From: Chitinophaga rhizophila | Lineage (GTDB): Bacteria > Bacteroidota > Bacteroidia > Chitinophagales > Chitinophagaceae | Reading direction: 5' to 3' | Length of the DNA: 64,000 nucleotides | Assembly (NCBI RefSeq): GCF_019492185.1 | Contig: NZ_JAICCF010000001.1 | Location: forward strand, 372,001-436,000 | Shown here: in pieces, positions 8,200-20,600 of the stretch | Layout: every line of letters starts with the position of its first letter | Numbering within the stretch: position 1 is the first letter of the stretch | The notes under the pieces: generated by a model | Database searches by the model: none | What the model saw: only the letters and a program-made list of their open reading frames with translations | Told to the model about the DNA's origin: nothing | Position numbers and translations under genes: made by a program

Positions 8200-11100
8200 A
8201 TGTTTAATAAATTTATACAGAGGCCTGTCCTCTCAATAGTAATATCACTTATTATCGTGTTCCTGGGGGTGATCTCCATTACCCAGCTGCCGGTAACCCA
8301 GTTCCCTTCCATTTCACCGCCTAAAGTGAATGTAACCTGCGAATATCCTGGAGCCAATGGTGAGCTGATGATCAAATCAGTGATCATTCCCCTGGAGAGA
8401 GCTATTAACGGTGTTCCGGGCATGAAATACATGACCTCTGACGCCGGTAACGATGGTGAAGCCACCCTACAGGTAGTATTTAACCTTGGCACAGATCCGA
8501 ACCAGGCCTCGCTGAACGTACAGAACCGCGTAGCATCAGTAGTCAACAAACTGCCTCCGCTGGTAGTACGTGAAGGAGTAAAGGTATCGCGTGTGGAATC
8601 GAGCATGCTGATGTATGTGAACCTTTACAGCGACGACCCCAATGCAGACCAGAAATTCCTCTTCAACTTTGCCGATATTAATCTGTTGCCGGAGTTAAGA
8701 AGGGTGGATGGCGTCGGCTTTGCTGACATTCTGGGTAACAGGGAGTATGCCATGAGGATATGGCTGAAGCCTGACCGTATGCTGGCTTATAAGATCTCGG
8801 CAGACGAGGTGATGAAGGCATTGGACGAACAGAGCCTGGAAGCCTCTCCCGGTAAGACCGGTGAAAGCTCCGGCAAACGTTCCCAGTCATTTGAATATGT
8901 ATTGAAATACTCAGGAAGATTCAGTAATAAGGAACAGTATGAAAATGTCATCCTACGCTCCAGTCCTAACGGGGAGATACTACGTCTTAAGGACGTAGCG
9001 GAAGTAGAGTTTGGCAGCTCAATGTATGATATCTATTCAAATCTGAACGGCAAGCCATCCGCAGCGATTGTATTGAAACAGTCTTACGGCAGTAATGCCA
9101 GCCAGGTCATTAAAGATGTAAAGGCTAAGCTGAAAGAGATCAAAGCTAATTCCTTTCCGAAAGGTATGAACTATGAGATCAGCTATGACGTGTCGAAATT
9201 CCTGGATGCATCTATTGAAAAAGTGGTGCATACCCTGGTAGAAGCGTTTGTACTGGTAGGTATAGTAGTGTTTCTTTTCCTCGGCGACTGGCGGTCTACG
9301 CTTATTCCCGCCATGGCCGTGCCGGTATCGCTGATTGGTACGTTTGTATTTATGCAGTTCTTTGGCATTACCCTTAATCTCATCACTTTGTTTGCGCTGG
9401 TACTGGCAATTGGTGTGGTGGTAGATGATGCCATTGTGGTGATTGAGGCCGTACATGCTAAAATGGAAACTGAACATCTTTCACCGCTGAAAGCAACCAA
9501 AAAAGCGATGCATGAAATTTCGGGTGCTATCATTGCCATCACCTTCCTGATGTCGGCAGTATTTGTACCTGTGGCATTTATGTCTGGGCCTGTGGGCATC
9601 TTTTACCGGCAGTTCTCTATCACCATGGCCACCGCTATTATTCTTTCGGGCGTAGTAGCATTGACACTGACACCGGCGCTGTGTGCCATGATCCTGAAGA
9701 ATAACCATGGCAAAAAGCATAAAAAATCGCCGGTAGATAAGTTCCTTGCCGCCTTCAACAGGGGATTTGACAGGTTATCCGGGAGGTACCTGCGCGTATT
9801 ACGGCTGATCATCAACAGAAGACTGGTAACGTTCGGACTGCTGGCCGGATTCTGCGCAGCCACCTGGTACCTGAACGGGCACGTGCCTTCAGGCTTTATA
9901 CCAAACGAAGACCAGGGTATGCTGTATGCCATCATACAGACACCGCCCGGTTCATCACTGGAAAGAACTAATGAAGTGGCAGAGAAGTTACAGAAGATCT
10001 GTGAAGAGATTGATGGTGTACAATCGGTATCAGCGCTCGCAGGCTATGAGATCCTGACAGAAGGTACCGGCTCCAACTCAGGTACCTGTCTGATCAACCT
10101 GAAAAGCTGGGAAGAGCGGAAACATTCAGTACAGCAGATCATCGAAGAACTGGAAAAGAAATCAAAAGACATTGCTGGCGCGAACATTGAATTTTTCCAG
10201 CCTCCGGCAGTACCAGGGTACGGCGCAGCAGGCGGATTTGAACTGCGGCTGCTGGACAAAGGCGGATCGGGTGACTATAAGAAAATGGAAACGGTGAGTA
10301 ATGACTTTGTGAAAGAGCTGAGTAAGCATAAGGAGCTGTCGTCCGTATTCAGCTTCTACAGTGCCAGTTTCCCGCAATATATGCTGAAGATTGACAATGA
10401 CATTGCGCAGCAGAAAGGCGTGACCATTGATAATGCCATGAGTACCTTATCTACCCTGATAGGTAGTAACTATGAGATCAGCTTCATCAAATTTGACCGC
10501 CCTTATAAGGTGATCATACAGGCATCTCCGCAATACCGCGCCTTGCCGGAAGACATCCTGAAACTGTATGTAAAGAATGACCGTGACGAGATGGTACCGT
10601 TTTCCGCCTTTATGAAAATGGAGAAGGTCTACGGTTTGTCAGAGATCACGCGGTATAATATGTACAACTCATCCCAGATCAGCGGGTCAGCCGCGCCGGG
10701 ATATAGTAGTGGACAAGCGATCCAGGTCATTGACGAAGTAGCCAGAAAAAGTCTGCCAAGAGGGTATGGCATTGACTGGGCAGGTATTTCAAAAGACGAA
10801 GTAGCACAGGGGAATCAGGCTATATACATCTTCCTGATCTGTCTGGGCTTTGTGTACCTGATCCTGTCGGCGCAATATGAGAGTTTTATTCTGCCATTTG
10901 CAGTCATCCTTTCCCTGCCGGCAGGTATCTGCGGCGCGTACTTCCTGCTGAAAGTATTAGGACTGGAAAACAATATCTATGCGCAGGTAGCGATGGTAAT
11001 GCTGATAGGTCTGTTGGGTAAGAATGCGGTGCTGATCGTTGAATTTGCAGTACAGGAGCACCGCGCAGGAGCGACCGTACTGGCAGCGGCAATGGAAGGC

Positions 11101-11373
11101 TCCAGAGTGAGGTTCCGCCCGATCCTGATGACGTCTTTTGCATTTATCGCCGGACTGATACCATTGGTCATCGCTACCGGCCCTGGTAAGATCGGCAACC
11201 GTACGATAGGCACCGCAGCGGCCGGGGGTATGTTATTCGGTACCATCTTCGGGGTACTGATTATACCCGGACTGTATTACGTATTTGGCAAGATCGCCGA
11301 GAAGCGGATGCTTGTTAAAGAAGAAGAAGAGAATCCATTAACCGAAGAAATTGATCATAATGTATATGTATAG
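8200..11373 (+). CDS. RND multidrug efflux permease (AcrB/HAE1 family)
   Basis: A full-length 1,057-residue inner-membrane proton-driven pump. It opens with FNKFIQRPVLSIVISLIIVF, the usual first membrane helix. The paired aspartates of helix 4 (GVVVDDAIVVIE, near residue 410) and the helix-10 lysine (GLLGKNAVLIVEF, near residue 940) are both present, so proton coupling should be intact. Two large periplasmic porter/docking domains are visible. The gene lies between adaptor and channel and its end overlaps the channel gene. The double Asp and overall sequence fit hydrophobe/amphiphile export rather than metal export, unlike the CusA genes further on. The actual substrates cannot be deduced. 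Confidence 0.95.
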   Translation: MFNKFIQRPVLSIVISLIIVFLGVISITQLPVTQFPSISPPKVNVTCEYPGANGELMIKSVIIPLERAINGVPGMKYMTSDAGNDGEATLQVVFNLGTDPNQASLNVQNRVASVVNKLPPLVVREGVKVSRVESSMLMYVNLYSDDPNADQKFLFNFADINLLPELRRVDGVGFADILGNREYAMRIWLKPDRMLAYKISADEVMKALDEQSLEASPGKTGESSGKRSQSFEYVLKYSGRFSNKEQYENVILRSSPNGEILRLKDVAEVEFGSSMYDIYSNLNGKPSAAIVLKQSYGSNASQVIKDVKAKLKEIKANSFPKGMNYEISYDVSKFLDASIEKVVHTLVEAFVLVGIVVFLFLGDWRSTLIPAMAVPVSLIGTFVFMQFFGITLNLITLFALVLAIGVVVDDAIVVIEAVHAKMETEHLSPLKATKKAMHEISGAIIAITFLMSAVFVPVAFMSGPVGIFYRQFSITMATAIILSGVVALTLTPALCAMILKNNHGKKHKKSPVDKFLAAFNRGFDRLSGRYLRVLRLIINRRLVTFGLLAGFCAATWYLNGHVPSGFIPNEDQGMLYAIIQTPPGSSLERTNEVAEKLQKICEEIDGVQSVSALAGYEILTEGTGSNSGTCLINLKSWEERKHSVQQIIEELEKKSKDIAGANIEFFQPPAVPGYGAAGGFELRLLDKGGSGDYKKMETVSNDFVKELSKHKELSSVFSFYSASFPQYMLKIDNDIAQQKGVTIDNAMSTLSTLIGSNYEISFIKFDRPYKVIIQASPQYRALPEDILKLYVKNDRDEMVPFSAFMKMEKVYGLSEITRYNMYNSSQISGSAAPGYSSGQAIQVIDEVARKSLPRGYGIDWAGISKDEVAQGNQAIYIFLICLGFVYLILSAQYESFILPFAVILSLPAGICGAYFLLKVLGLENNIYAQVAMVMLIGLLGKNAVLIVEFAVQEHRAGATVLAAAMEGSRVRFRPILMTSFAFIAGLIPLVIATGPGKIGNRTIGTAAAGGMLFGTIFGVLIIPGLYYVFGKIAEKRMLVKEEEENPLTEEIDHNVYV

Positions 11374-12799
11374 ATTCAGGATAAACAGCTGTATTGGCGT
11401 GTTAGGCATTTGCCTGGCAATAGCTGGTTGTAAGGTTCCTGCGGTGGTAACGCCTACAGCCCCGGCTACGGCCCCGGGAAGTTACAACGGCATACAGGAT
11501 ACCACCAATACAGCCTTGATACAATGGCGGGAGTTCTTTAAAGATAAAGACCTGGTGAGGCTGATAGATACCGCATTGAAAAATAACCAGGAACTGATGA
11601 TCACGTTGCAGGAGATTGACATTGCGAGAAACGACATCAGATCCCGGCAGGCCCAGTTACTGCCGGTAGCGGGTATCCGCGCCGGAGCGGGTGTGGAAAA
11701 AGTAGGCCGTTACACCAGTCAGGGCGCAGGCGATGCCACAACCGAGATAGAACCGGGCAAAGAGATGCCGGATCCGCTGCCGGACTTCACCATTGGCGCA
11801 TATGCGAATTGGGAAGTCGATATCTGGAACAAGCTGCACAGCGCAAAGAAAGCTGCGGTAACCCGTTACCTGGCGACTATGGAAGGCAGGAACTTTGTAT
11901 TGACTAACCTGATCGCTGAAATTGCGCGGTCATACTATGAGTTACTGGCCCAGGATAATCAGCTGGAGATCGTGAAGCAGAACATTGCACTTCAGCAGAA
12001 TGCACTGGAAATCGTGAAGGTCCAGAAAGAAGCCACGCGGGCTACAGAACTGGCAGTAAAGAAATTTGAGGCCGAAGTACTGAAGTCACAAAGCCTTGAA
12101 TACGACATCCTGCAACAGATCAAAGAGACAGAGAACAGGATCAATTTCCTGCTAGGGCGTTATCCGCAGGCGATCCCGAGGGATAAAAGCAGCTTCCTGC
12201 AGGTATTACCATCTATGGTCAATGCCGGCATCCCCGCTCAGCTGCTGGCAAACAGACCCGATATCAAACAGGCAGAACTGGAACTGGCCGCAGCCCGGCT
12301 GGATGTAAAAGTAGCAAGGGCAGAGTTCTATCCATCATTGGGCATCTCGGCAGGCGTAGGCTTCCAGGCCTTTAAGCCTGCTTACCTGTTCAAAACGCCT
12401 GCGTCCCTGCTGTACTCACTGGCAGGAGACCTGGCAGCCCCGCTGATCAACAGGAACGCCATCAAGGCAGAGTTCAGCAATGCAAATGCCCGGCAGTTAC
12501 AGGCACTCTATAACTACGAGCGGACCATATTAAATGCTTATGTTGAAGTATCTACCCAACTCTCCAATATCAGCAACCTGGATAAGAGTTATGACCTGAA
12601 GGCAAAACAGGTAGATGCACTGAACCGGTCTATCGACATATCAAACGACTTGTTTAAGTCTGCCAGAGCAGACTATTTAGAAGTGCTGATGACACAGCGC
12701 GACGCACTGGATGCCAGGCTCGAACTGGTAGAAACAAAGAAATCACAGTTAAATGCAGTAGTAAGTATATATAGGGATTTAGGGGGTGGCTGGAAATAG
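11360..12799 (+). CDS. Outer membrane efflux channel (NodT/OprM, TolC superfamily)
   Basis: A ~479-residue outer-membrane factor that completes the tripartite pump. From ATG 11360 the protein has a lipoprotein signal ending at AIAGC (Cys24), as in OprM-type channels. The repeated alpha-barrel hallmark LLANRPDIKQAELELAAA is present near residue 310, as is the YWE/NWEVDIWNK signature near residue 155. The start overlaps the end of the pump gene by 14 nt (a second ATG at 11366 would reduce this to 8), so translation is probably coupled. A hairpin terminator closes the operon. Confidence 0.93.
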   Translation: MYMYRFRINSCIGVLGICLAIAGCKVPAVVTPTAPATAPGSYNGIQDTTNTALIQWREFFKDKDLVRLIDTALKNNQELMITLQEIDIARNDIRSRQAQLLPVAGIRAGAGVEKVGRYTSQGAGDATTEIEPGKEMPDPLPDFTIGAYANWEVDIWNKLHSAKKAAVTRYLATMEGRNFVLTNLIAEIARSYYELLAQDNQLEIVKQNIALQQNALEIVKVQKEATRATELAVKKFEAEVLKSQSLEYDILQQIKETENRINFLLGRYPQAIPRDKSSFLQVLPSMVNAGIPAQLLANRPDIKQAELELAAARLDVKVARAEFYPSLGISAGVGFQAFKPAYLFKTPASLLYSLAGDLAAPLINRNAIKAEFSNANARQLQALYNYERTILNAYVEVSTQLSNISNLDKSYDLKAKQVDALNRSIDISNDLFKSARADYLEVLMTQRDALDARLELVETKKSQLNAVVSIYRDLGGGWK

Positions 12800-12815
12800 C
12801 CTGTTTATGAGAGAA

Positions 12816-12847
12816 GAGCCGGTCAGTGTATGCTGACCGGCTTCTTT
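12816..12847 (+). terminator. Intrinsic terminator of the RND efflux operon
   Basis: Stem GAGCCGGTCAG (12816-12826) with CTGACCGGCTT (12833-12843), one mismatch at the base, loop TGTATG, followed by CTTT. Confidence 0.8.
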
Positions 12848-12985
12848 ATGCAAATGATCCTACTATCTGGGTTGTCAAATTATCATGAAAAAATAAGCAG
12901 ATAATTTTTTCTATCCCACCCAACCCTTTCACTTCCGGCGTGGGTATTACTATTAAATAACAATTTAATTTATCAAATAGTAATT

Positions 12986-13432
12986 ATGAAAACAACGACA
13001 TTGAAGTGGACCTTACTGACAGCTGTAACTGCAAGCATGTTTTTCTCCTGTAAAAAAGAAGACAACAAACCCACAGGATGCCCCATTAACACTACAAACA
13101 TCGCAGGCACTTATAGGATGACAGGCATACAGTATACGCCGGGCCCCAACGAAACCCCTATTGACTTCATGAAGTTCATGGACGAATGTGAAAAAGACGA
13201 TATGATGACTTTCGCCAGTGATGGTAAGTATACCTATGACGACGCAGGAACAGTATGCGAGACAGAGGGATCAGACGAAGGCGTGTGGAAGCTGGAAAAT
13301 AACAGGATCACGATAGATGGAGAAGTGAAGGGAAACATTGCCAGCTTCGATTGTAAGAGCCTGGTATTGTATGTGGATGGAGCGCTGGAGGCAGGCGACC
13401 GTATGACAATTACCTATGTAAAGAAGAATTAG
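12986..13432 (+). CDS. Lipocalin-like lipoprotein
   Basis: A 148-residue lipoprotein: hydrophobic leader, Cys22 in FFSC, then KKEDN. The mature part has the pattern of small Bacteroidota lipocalin-like proteins: an IAGTYRMTGIQY strand near residue 37, an MTFASDGKYTY strand, an EGVWKLENNRITID strand and a last strand MTITYVKK. Four cysteines in the mature chain could form two disulfides. The ligand is unknown. It is a single gene between the efflux operon terminator and a convergent surface-protein operon. Family assignment rests on strand pattern and leader only. Confidence 0.65.
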   Translation: MKTTTLKWTLLTAVTASMFFSCKKEDNKPTGCPINTTNIAGTYRMTGIQYTPGPNETPIDFMKFMDECEKDDMMTFASDGKYTYDDAGTVCETEGSDEGVWKLENNRITIDGEVKGNIASFDCKSLVLYVDGALEAGDRMTITYVKKN

Positions 13433-13530
13433 AAGCTGGAGACCAGTCGGTAAACAATTCCCGACGGAAGATGTGGTGGCATGTCATCTACGCGGGCGTA
13501 TACTGTAAAATCGTGTTTGGTAAGGGATAA

Positions 13531-13566
13531 AGCAGGGCTGACTTCTTTTAGGAGGTCAGCCCTGCT
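13531..13566. terminator. Hairpin between convergent lipocalin-like and PorP/SprF genes
   Basis: Perfect 12-bp stem AGCAGGGCTGAC (13531-13542) with GTCAGCCCTGCT (13555-13566). The minus-strand side is followed by CTTTAT, so it most likely ends the surface-protein operon and may also stop reading from the left. Confidence 0.7.
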
Positions 13567-13631
13567 TAGATGTATGTAAAGGCATCAAATTCAGTGGTTG
13601 TATTGCCTGATGTCAACAATGCCTTAACAGC

Positions 13632-14615
13632 TTAAAAGAACTTCGGACATGACACCATATTCCTGCGCTTCTCCTCACTAGCCGCAGAACGAAGCGTGAA
13701 GCCTATGGATAATTCATGGGTGCCTGAGTTATAGTTTTGTAGCGGTCCGATGGAGAAGTCGTAGGCGTAGCCTATGCGGAGGTTCTCAGTAGGGAACACT
13801 TCGATTGCGGCGATAGCAGCGTTGCTGGTAGTAAGCGCCTTTTGCAGGTATTCTTTGCTGTAGACATCTACCCTGGTACGATAACCACCGCCTAACCAGA
13901 GCATTTCTTTGAAGAGGATAAACACGTTCAGATCGAGGCTGGTGGGTCCACCCCTGTCGTCTTTTAAAAGAAACGAGGGTCGAATCTGCAATTGTTCATT
14001 CAGCGGCAGCATCATACCTGCGGTAAGATAATAGTGTGGCTTGGGCTGAGGGATGAAGGCGTATTTTGATTTGTTGACATGTGGAGATACCAGGTTATCA
14101 ACCGAGATCCCGGCATAGAATTGCTGGTCAGCATAGAAGATGCCAGCACGGGCATCCGGGACCATTGTTTTAATAACGCCGGGCACAATTTCGGTTTCGG
14201 GATCCTGGGTCCAGAGTAGTCTTCCGTTGATACCCAGTTGCACGACCCCTAAGCTGAAACCGAAGGAAAGGCGGGCAGTACCGTCTTCATTGGTACGGAT
14301 ACGGTAAGCATAGTTACCGTAAACAGATTCGGCAGTTTGAGCGCCTAGTCTGTCGGTAGCCACCTGTACCCCCCAACCGACATTTCCGTCTGCAGAGACG
14401 TTGTCCAGTGCGAGGGAGAAGCTACGGGGAGCGCCTTCGATACCCGACCATTGATTGCGGTAATAGCCATGCAGATTCAACGCCTCTTTATAGCCCGCAT
14501 AGGCAGGATTGATGTAGATACCGTTGAACATGTACTGGCTGAACTGTGCGTCCTGCTGGGCAAACGATAGTTTACCCAGCATCAACAACACCATTAATAT
14601 GATATTTCTTTTCAT
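13632..14615 (-). CDS. PorP/SprF family type IX secretion system membrane protein
   Basis: A 327-residue outer-membrane protein of the PorP/SprF family. It has a signal peptide (ends SFA-Q) and the family opening QFSQYMFNGIYINPAYAG (residues ~24-41), followed by barrel strands. Members are paired with surface adhesins that carry a gliding-type C-terminal domain and are needed for their export or anchoring by the T9SS; SprF with SprB is the model case. Here the gene begins 1 nt after the stop of exactly such a giant protein, a near-fixed genomic pairing. The cargo is therefore very likely the 3,533-residue protein upstream. Confidence 0.93.
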   Translation of the reverse strand: MKRNIILMVLLMLGKLSFAQQDAQFSQYMFNGIYINPAYAGYKEALNLHGYYRNQWSGIEGAPRSFSLALDNVSADGNVGWGVQVATDRLGAQTAESVYGNYAYRIRTNEDGTARLSFGFSLGVVQLGINGRLLWTQDPETEIVPGVIKTMVPDARAGIFYADQQFYAGISVDNLVSPHVNKSKYAFIPQPKPHYYLTAGMMLPLNEQLQIRPSFLLKDDRGGPTSLDLNVFILFKEMLWLGGGYRTRVDVYSKEYLQKALTTSNAAIAAIEVFPTENLRIGYAYDFSIGPLQNYNSGTHELSIGFTLRSAASEEKRRNMVSCPKFF

Positions 14616-14616
14616 G

Positions 14617-17600
14617 TTAATCTTTCAATTTGCGAATAATGGTAGTGAATCCTTTTATTACTTCCCAGCCGCCGCCATGTGCTTTCCTCACGCGTAACAG
14701 GTAGTAGTAAGTACCGTCGTTCAGACCGTCTCCTTTCCAGGTATTCTGGTAGTTACGCTGACGGAATACTTCGTTACCCCAACGGTTCACTATAATCAGT
14801 TCGTTTTCAGCATAATTATTCAGACCACGTATTTCAAACACATCGTTCTTACCGTCACCATTTGGCGTGAACAGTGGTGCTATTCTGAGGTCAGATGCCA
14901 GGATGGTAATCTTAACTACAGCCACGTTGGTTTCATAGCCGGCAATGGTGCTGACACGGTAACTGAAGTCATCTTCACCGGCATAGGAGTTATCCGGCAG
15001 GTATCTGATTGTACCATCTTCATTGACAGTCACAGTACCATGTTTAGGTATGGTAACGATGGTAAGGGTACCCAGGCTGAAGGAGGATGACTGCGGATCG
15101 TCGTTATCCAGCACCGGAATGATCACGGGCGTAGCAGTACGTGTTTCGGCTTCATCGTCATTCGCTACCGGCTGGCCAGGCAATACTGTTTCAGTAGGTG
15201 TGTTATTGTTCAGCATTGTACCAGAGATGTCGCTCACAGTAGCATTATCCGTTGTATTAGCGGTAACAGTTGCCGTGTTGAGCACAGTACCATTTTCCCT
15301 ATCCTGATCAGTGAGCAGATATACCGATGTGAGGGTAACAGAGTTACCAGGCATCAGTACGCCGCTGTAGGTTTTGGTTTCGTTCAGTTTCGGATCAGTT
15401 ACCACGATATTGACCAGCGGCACATTACCAGTATTGGTCACATTGAATATATAGGTAATGGTGTTACCATTTAAGGTACCGACCTTTACCAGTCCGACAG
15501 CAGGCTCCTGAACGATGATGATAACCGCAATATTGACAGTGACCGTCACGGTGCCGCCGTTACCATCGCTGATAGTGATGGTGAAGCTATCATTACCTGT
15601 AAAGTTGGTAGCAGGCGTATATATGTAGGTACCGTCTGCGTTAACGAGGGCAGTACCGTTGGCGGGCGGTGTAGCGAGTGTGTAGGTTAATACATCTCCA
15701 TCTACATCGCTACCGGTTACAGCGCCGCTTACAGGCGTATTCTGCAGGGTAGTTCGCATATCGCCGGTACCAGTTGGCGGGTCATTAACCGGTAGGATGG
15801 TAATGATCAGGACAGCAGTATCACAAAGGCTTGGAGTACCATTATCACACACCTGGTATACCAGGCTATCGAGGCCGTTATAGTCAGCGTTAGGAGTATA
15901 AATGAAGCTACCGTCTGCATTCAGGACAACTGTGCCGTTAGCAGGAGCAGTAACCAGGGCTGCAGTGAGGGCGTTGCCTTCCGGATCCGTATCGTTTAAC
16001 AATACATTGCCAGTTCCTGACTGATCTTCCAGGATGGTGAGCGAGTCATTCAGGGCTAGGGGCGCATTGTTACCTGCCGTAATAGTGAGTCTTAGTACAG
16101 CAGTGTCGCACAGGCTTGGAGTGCCATTATCACATACCTGGTAGACGAGGCTATCCAGACCTGTATAGTTAGCATTCGGTGTGTAGGTGAAGGTACCGTC
16201 TGCATTCAGGAGCACTGTGCCATTCATTGGTGCAGTAACCAGGCTGAAGGTAAGTACGTCACCTTCCGGATCGGAATCATTAATTGACACGTTACCGGTA
16301 CCTAACTGGCCCTGTACTACAGTCAGAGAGTCGTCTACGGCTATCGGTGCATTATTTACCGGCGTAATAGTGAGTCTTAGTACAGCAGTGTCGCACAGGC
16401 TTGGAGTGCCGTTATCACATACCTGGTAGACGAGGCTATCCAGGCCATGGTAGTCAGCGTTTGGCGTATAAGTGAAGCTACCATCTGCATTCAGGACTAC
16501 TGTACCATTAACAGGGGCAGTTACCAGACTTGCAGTTAAGGCGTCTCCTTCTATATCCGTATCGTTAGTTAATACATTGCCGGTACCTATCTGGTCTTCT
16601 GCTATAGTCAATGAATCATCTACTGCCACCGGTGCATCATTCACCGGCGTAATAGTGAGTCTGAGTACAGCAGTATCGCACAGGCTTGGAGTGCCGTTAT
16701 CACATACCTGGTAGACCAGGCTATCCAGGCCATTGTAGTCGGCGTTCGGGGTATAGGTGAAGCTACCATCTGCATTCAGGACTACTGTGCCGTTAGCAGG
16801 GGCCGTTACCAGGCTAGCTGTCAGGGCATCTCCTTCTATATCCGTATCGTTAGTCAGTACATTACCTGTACCTATCTGGTCTTCTGCTATAGTCAATGAA
16901 TCATCTACTGCTACAGGAGCATCATTTACCGGCGTAATAGTGAGTCTAAGTACAGCAGTATCGCAAAGACTTGGAGTACCATTATCACACACCTGATAGA
17001 CGAGGCTATCCAGGCCATTGTAATCTGTGTTAGGAGTATAGGTGAAGCTACCATCTGTATTCAGGACTACTGTACCATTAACAGGAGCAGTTACCAGACT
17101 TGCAGTCAGGGCATCTCCTTCAATATCCGTATCATTTGTCAGTACATTACCTGTACCTACCTGGTCTTCTGCTATAGTTAGAGAGTCATCTACTGCTACC
17201 GGTGCATCGTTCACCGGTGTAATAGTGAGTCTTAAGATAGCGGTATCGCAAAGGCTTGGTGTACCATTATCACATAGCTGGTAGACAAGGCTATCCAGGC
17301 CATTGTAATTGGCGTTCGGGGTATAGGAGAAGCTACCGTCTGCGTTCAGGACTACTGTACCATTTACAGGGGCAGTAACCAGGCTTGCGGTTAAGGCATC
17401 TCCTTCTATATCCGTATCGTTAGTTAGTACATTACCGGTACCTATCTGGTCTTCTGCTATAGTTAGAGAGTCATCTACGGCTACCGGTGCATCGTTGACT
17501 GGCGTAATAGTGAGTCTAAGTACAGCAGTATCGCAGAGGCTTGGTGTACCGTTATCACATACCTGGTAGACCAGACTATCCAGACCATTGTAATTGGCGT

Positions 17601-20600
17601 TTGGAGTATAGGTAAAGCTACCATCTGCGTTCAGGACTACTGTACCATTAACAGGAGCAGTAACCAGACTTGCAGTTAAGGCGTCTCCTTCTATATCGGT
17701 ATCATTAGTTAATACATTACCGGTACCTACCTGGTCTTCTGCTATCGTCAATGAATCATCTACGGCTACCGGTGCGTCGTTCACCTGCGTAATTGTGAGT
17801 CTCAGTACAGCGGTATCACAAAGGCTTGGAGTACCATTATCACATACCTGGTAGACGAGGCTGTCCAGGCCATTGTAATTGGCATTAGGGGTATAGGTGA
17901 AGCTACCATCTGCATTCAGCACAACTGTGCCGTTAGCAGGGGCCGTTACGAGACTTGCGGTTAAGGCGTCTCCTTCTATATCCGTATCATTAGTTAGTAC
18001 ATTACCTGTACCTATCTGGTCTTCTGCTATAGTTAGAGAATCATCTACAGCCACCGGTGCATCATTGACAGGTGTAATAGTGAGTCTTAAGATAGCGGTA
18101 TCGCAAAGGCTTGGAGTACCGTTATCACATACCTGGTAGACGAGGCTATCCAGGCCATTGTAGTCGGCGTTAGGAGTATAGGTGAAGCTACCGTCTGCAT
18201 TCAGGACTACTGTACCGTTAACAGGGGCAGTTACCAGACTTGCAGTTAAGGCGTCTCCTTCTATATCAGTATCATTAGTCAGTACATTACCTGTACCTAC
18301 TTGGTCTTCTGCTATAGTTAGAGAGTCATCTATGGCTACCGGTGCATCATTGACAGGTGTAATAGTGAGTCTGAGTACAGCAGTATCACACAGGTTTGGA
18401 GTACCATTATCACATACCTGGTAGACGAGGCTATCCAGGCCATTGTAATCGGCGTTAGGGGTATAGGTGAAGCTACCGTCAGCATTTAGTACTACTGTAC
18501 CGTTGGCAGGGGCAGTTACCAGACTTGCTGTTAAGGCGTCTCCTTCTATATCCGTATCATTAGTTAATACATTACCTGTACCTATCTGGTCTTCTGCGAT
18601 AGTTAGAGAGTCATCTACTGCCACCGGTGCATCGTTGACCGGTGTAATAGTGAGTCTTAAGATAGCAGTGTCACACAGGCTTGGTGTGCCATTATCACAT
18701 ACCTGGTAGACGAGGCTATCCAGGCCATGGTAGTCGGCGTTAGGAGTATAGGTGAAGCTACCGTCTGCATTTAGTACTACTGTACCGTTAGCAGGTGCGG
18801 TTACCAGGCTTGCGGTTAAGGCGTCTCCTTCTATATCCATATCATTAGTTAATACATTACCTGTACCTACCTGGTCTTCTGCTATAGTTAGAGAGTCATC
18901 TATGGCTACCGGTGCATCATTGACAGGTGTAATAGTGAGTCTTAAGATAGCGGTATCGCAAAGGCTTGGTGTACCATTATCACATACCTGGTAGACCAGA
19001 CTATCCAGGCCATTGTAATCGGCGTTTGGCGTATAGGTGAAGCTACCATCTGCATTCAGGACTACTGTACCATTAACAGGGGCAGTTACCAGACTTGCAG
19101 TTAAGGCATCTCCTTCTATATCCGTATCATTAGTTAATACATTACCTGTACCTACCTGGTCTTCTGCTATAGACAGAGAGTCATCTACTGCTACAGGAGC
19201 ATCGTTGACTGGCGTAATAGTGAGTCTCAGTACAGCAGTATCACAAAGGCTTGGTGTACCATTATCACACACCTGGTAGACCAGGCTATCCAGGCCATTG
19301 TAGTCTGCGTTAGGGGTATAGGTGAAGCTACCGTCCGCATTCAAGACTACTGTGCCGTTGGCAGGGGCAGTTACCAGGCTTGCAGCCAGGGCATCTCCTT
19401 CGATATCCGTATCATTTGTCAGTACATTACCTGTACCTACCTGGTCTTCTGCTATAGTCAATGAATCATCTACTGCGACAGGAGCATCGTTTACCGGCGT
19501 AATAGTCAGTCTGAGTACCGCAGTATCACACAGGCTTGGTGTGCCGTTATCACATACCTGGTAGATCAGACTATCCAGGCCATTGTAGTCGGCGTTCGGG
19601 GTATAGGTGAAGCTACCGTCTGCATTCAGGACTACTGTACCGTTAACAGGTGCGGTAACCAGGCTAGCTGTCAGGGCGTCTCCTTCTATATCTGTATCAT
19701 TAGTTAATACATTACCTGTACCTACCTGGTCTTCTGCTATCGTCAATGAATCATCTACAGCTACCGGTGCATCATTCACAGGCGTAATAGTGAGTCTGAG
19801 TACAGCAGTGTCACACAGGCTTGGAGTGCCGTTATCACATACCTGGTAGACCAGACTATCCAGGCCATTGTAATCGGCGTTCGGTGTATAGGTGAAGCTA
19901 CCGTCTGCGTTTAGGACTACTGTACCATTGACAGGGGCAGTTACGAGACTTGCGGTTAAGGCATCTCCTTCTATATCAGTATCATTAGTTAATACATTAC
20001 CTGTACCTACCTGGTCTTCCGCTATCGTCAATGAATCATCTACTGCGACAGGGGCATCGTTGACTGGCGTAATAGTGAGTCTCAGTACAGCAGTATCACA
20101 AAGGCTTGGTGTACCATTATCACACACCTGGTAGACGAGGCTATCCAGGCCATTGTAATCGGCGTTAGGTGTATAGGTGAAGCTACCATCTGCATTCAGG
20201 ACTACTGTACCGTTAACAGGGGCAGTAACCAGACTTGCAGTTAAGGCGTCACCTTCTATATCCGTATCATTAGTTAATACATTACCTGTACCTACCTGGT
20301 CTTCTGCTATAGTAAGAGAGTCATCTACGGCTACAGGTGCATCGTTGACAGGCGTAATAGTGAGTCTCAGTACCGCGGTATCGCAAAGGCTTGGTGTGCC
20401 ATTATCACATACCTGGTAAACAAGGCTATCCAGGCCATTGTAGTCAGCGCTCGGGGTATAGGTGAAGCTACCGTCTGCATTCAGGACTACTGTACCATTA
20501 ACAGGAGCAGTTACCAGACTTGCGGTTAAGGCGTCTCCTTCTATATCCGTATCGTTAGTTAATACATTGCCGGTACCTACCTGGTCTTCTGCGATAGTTA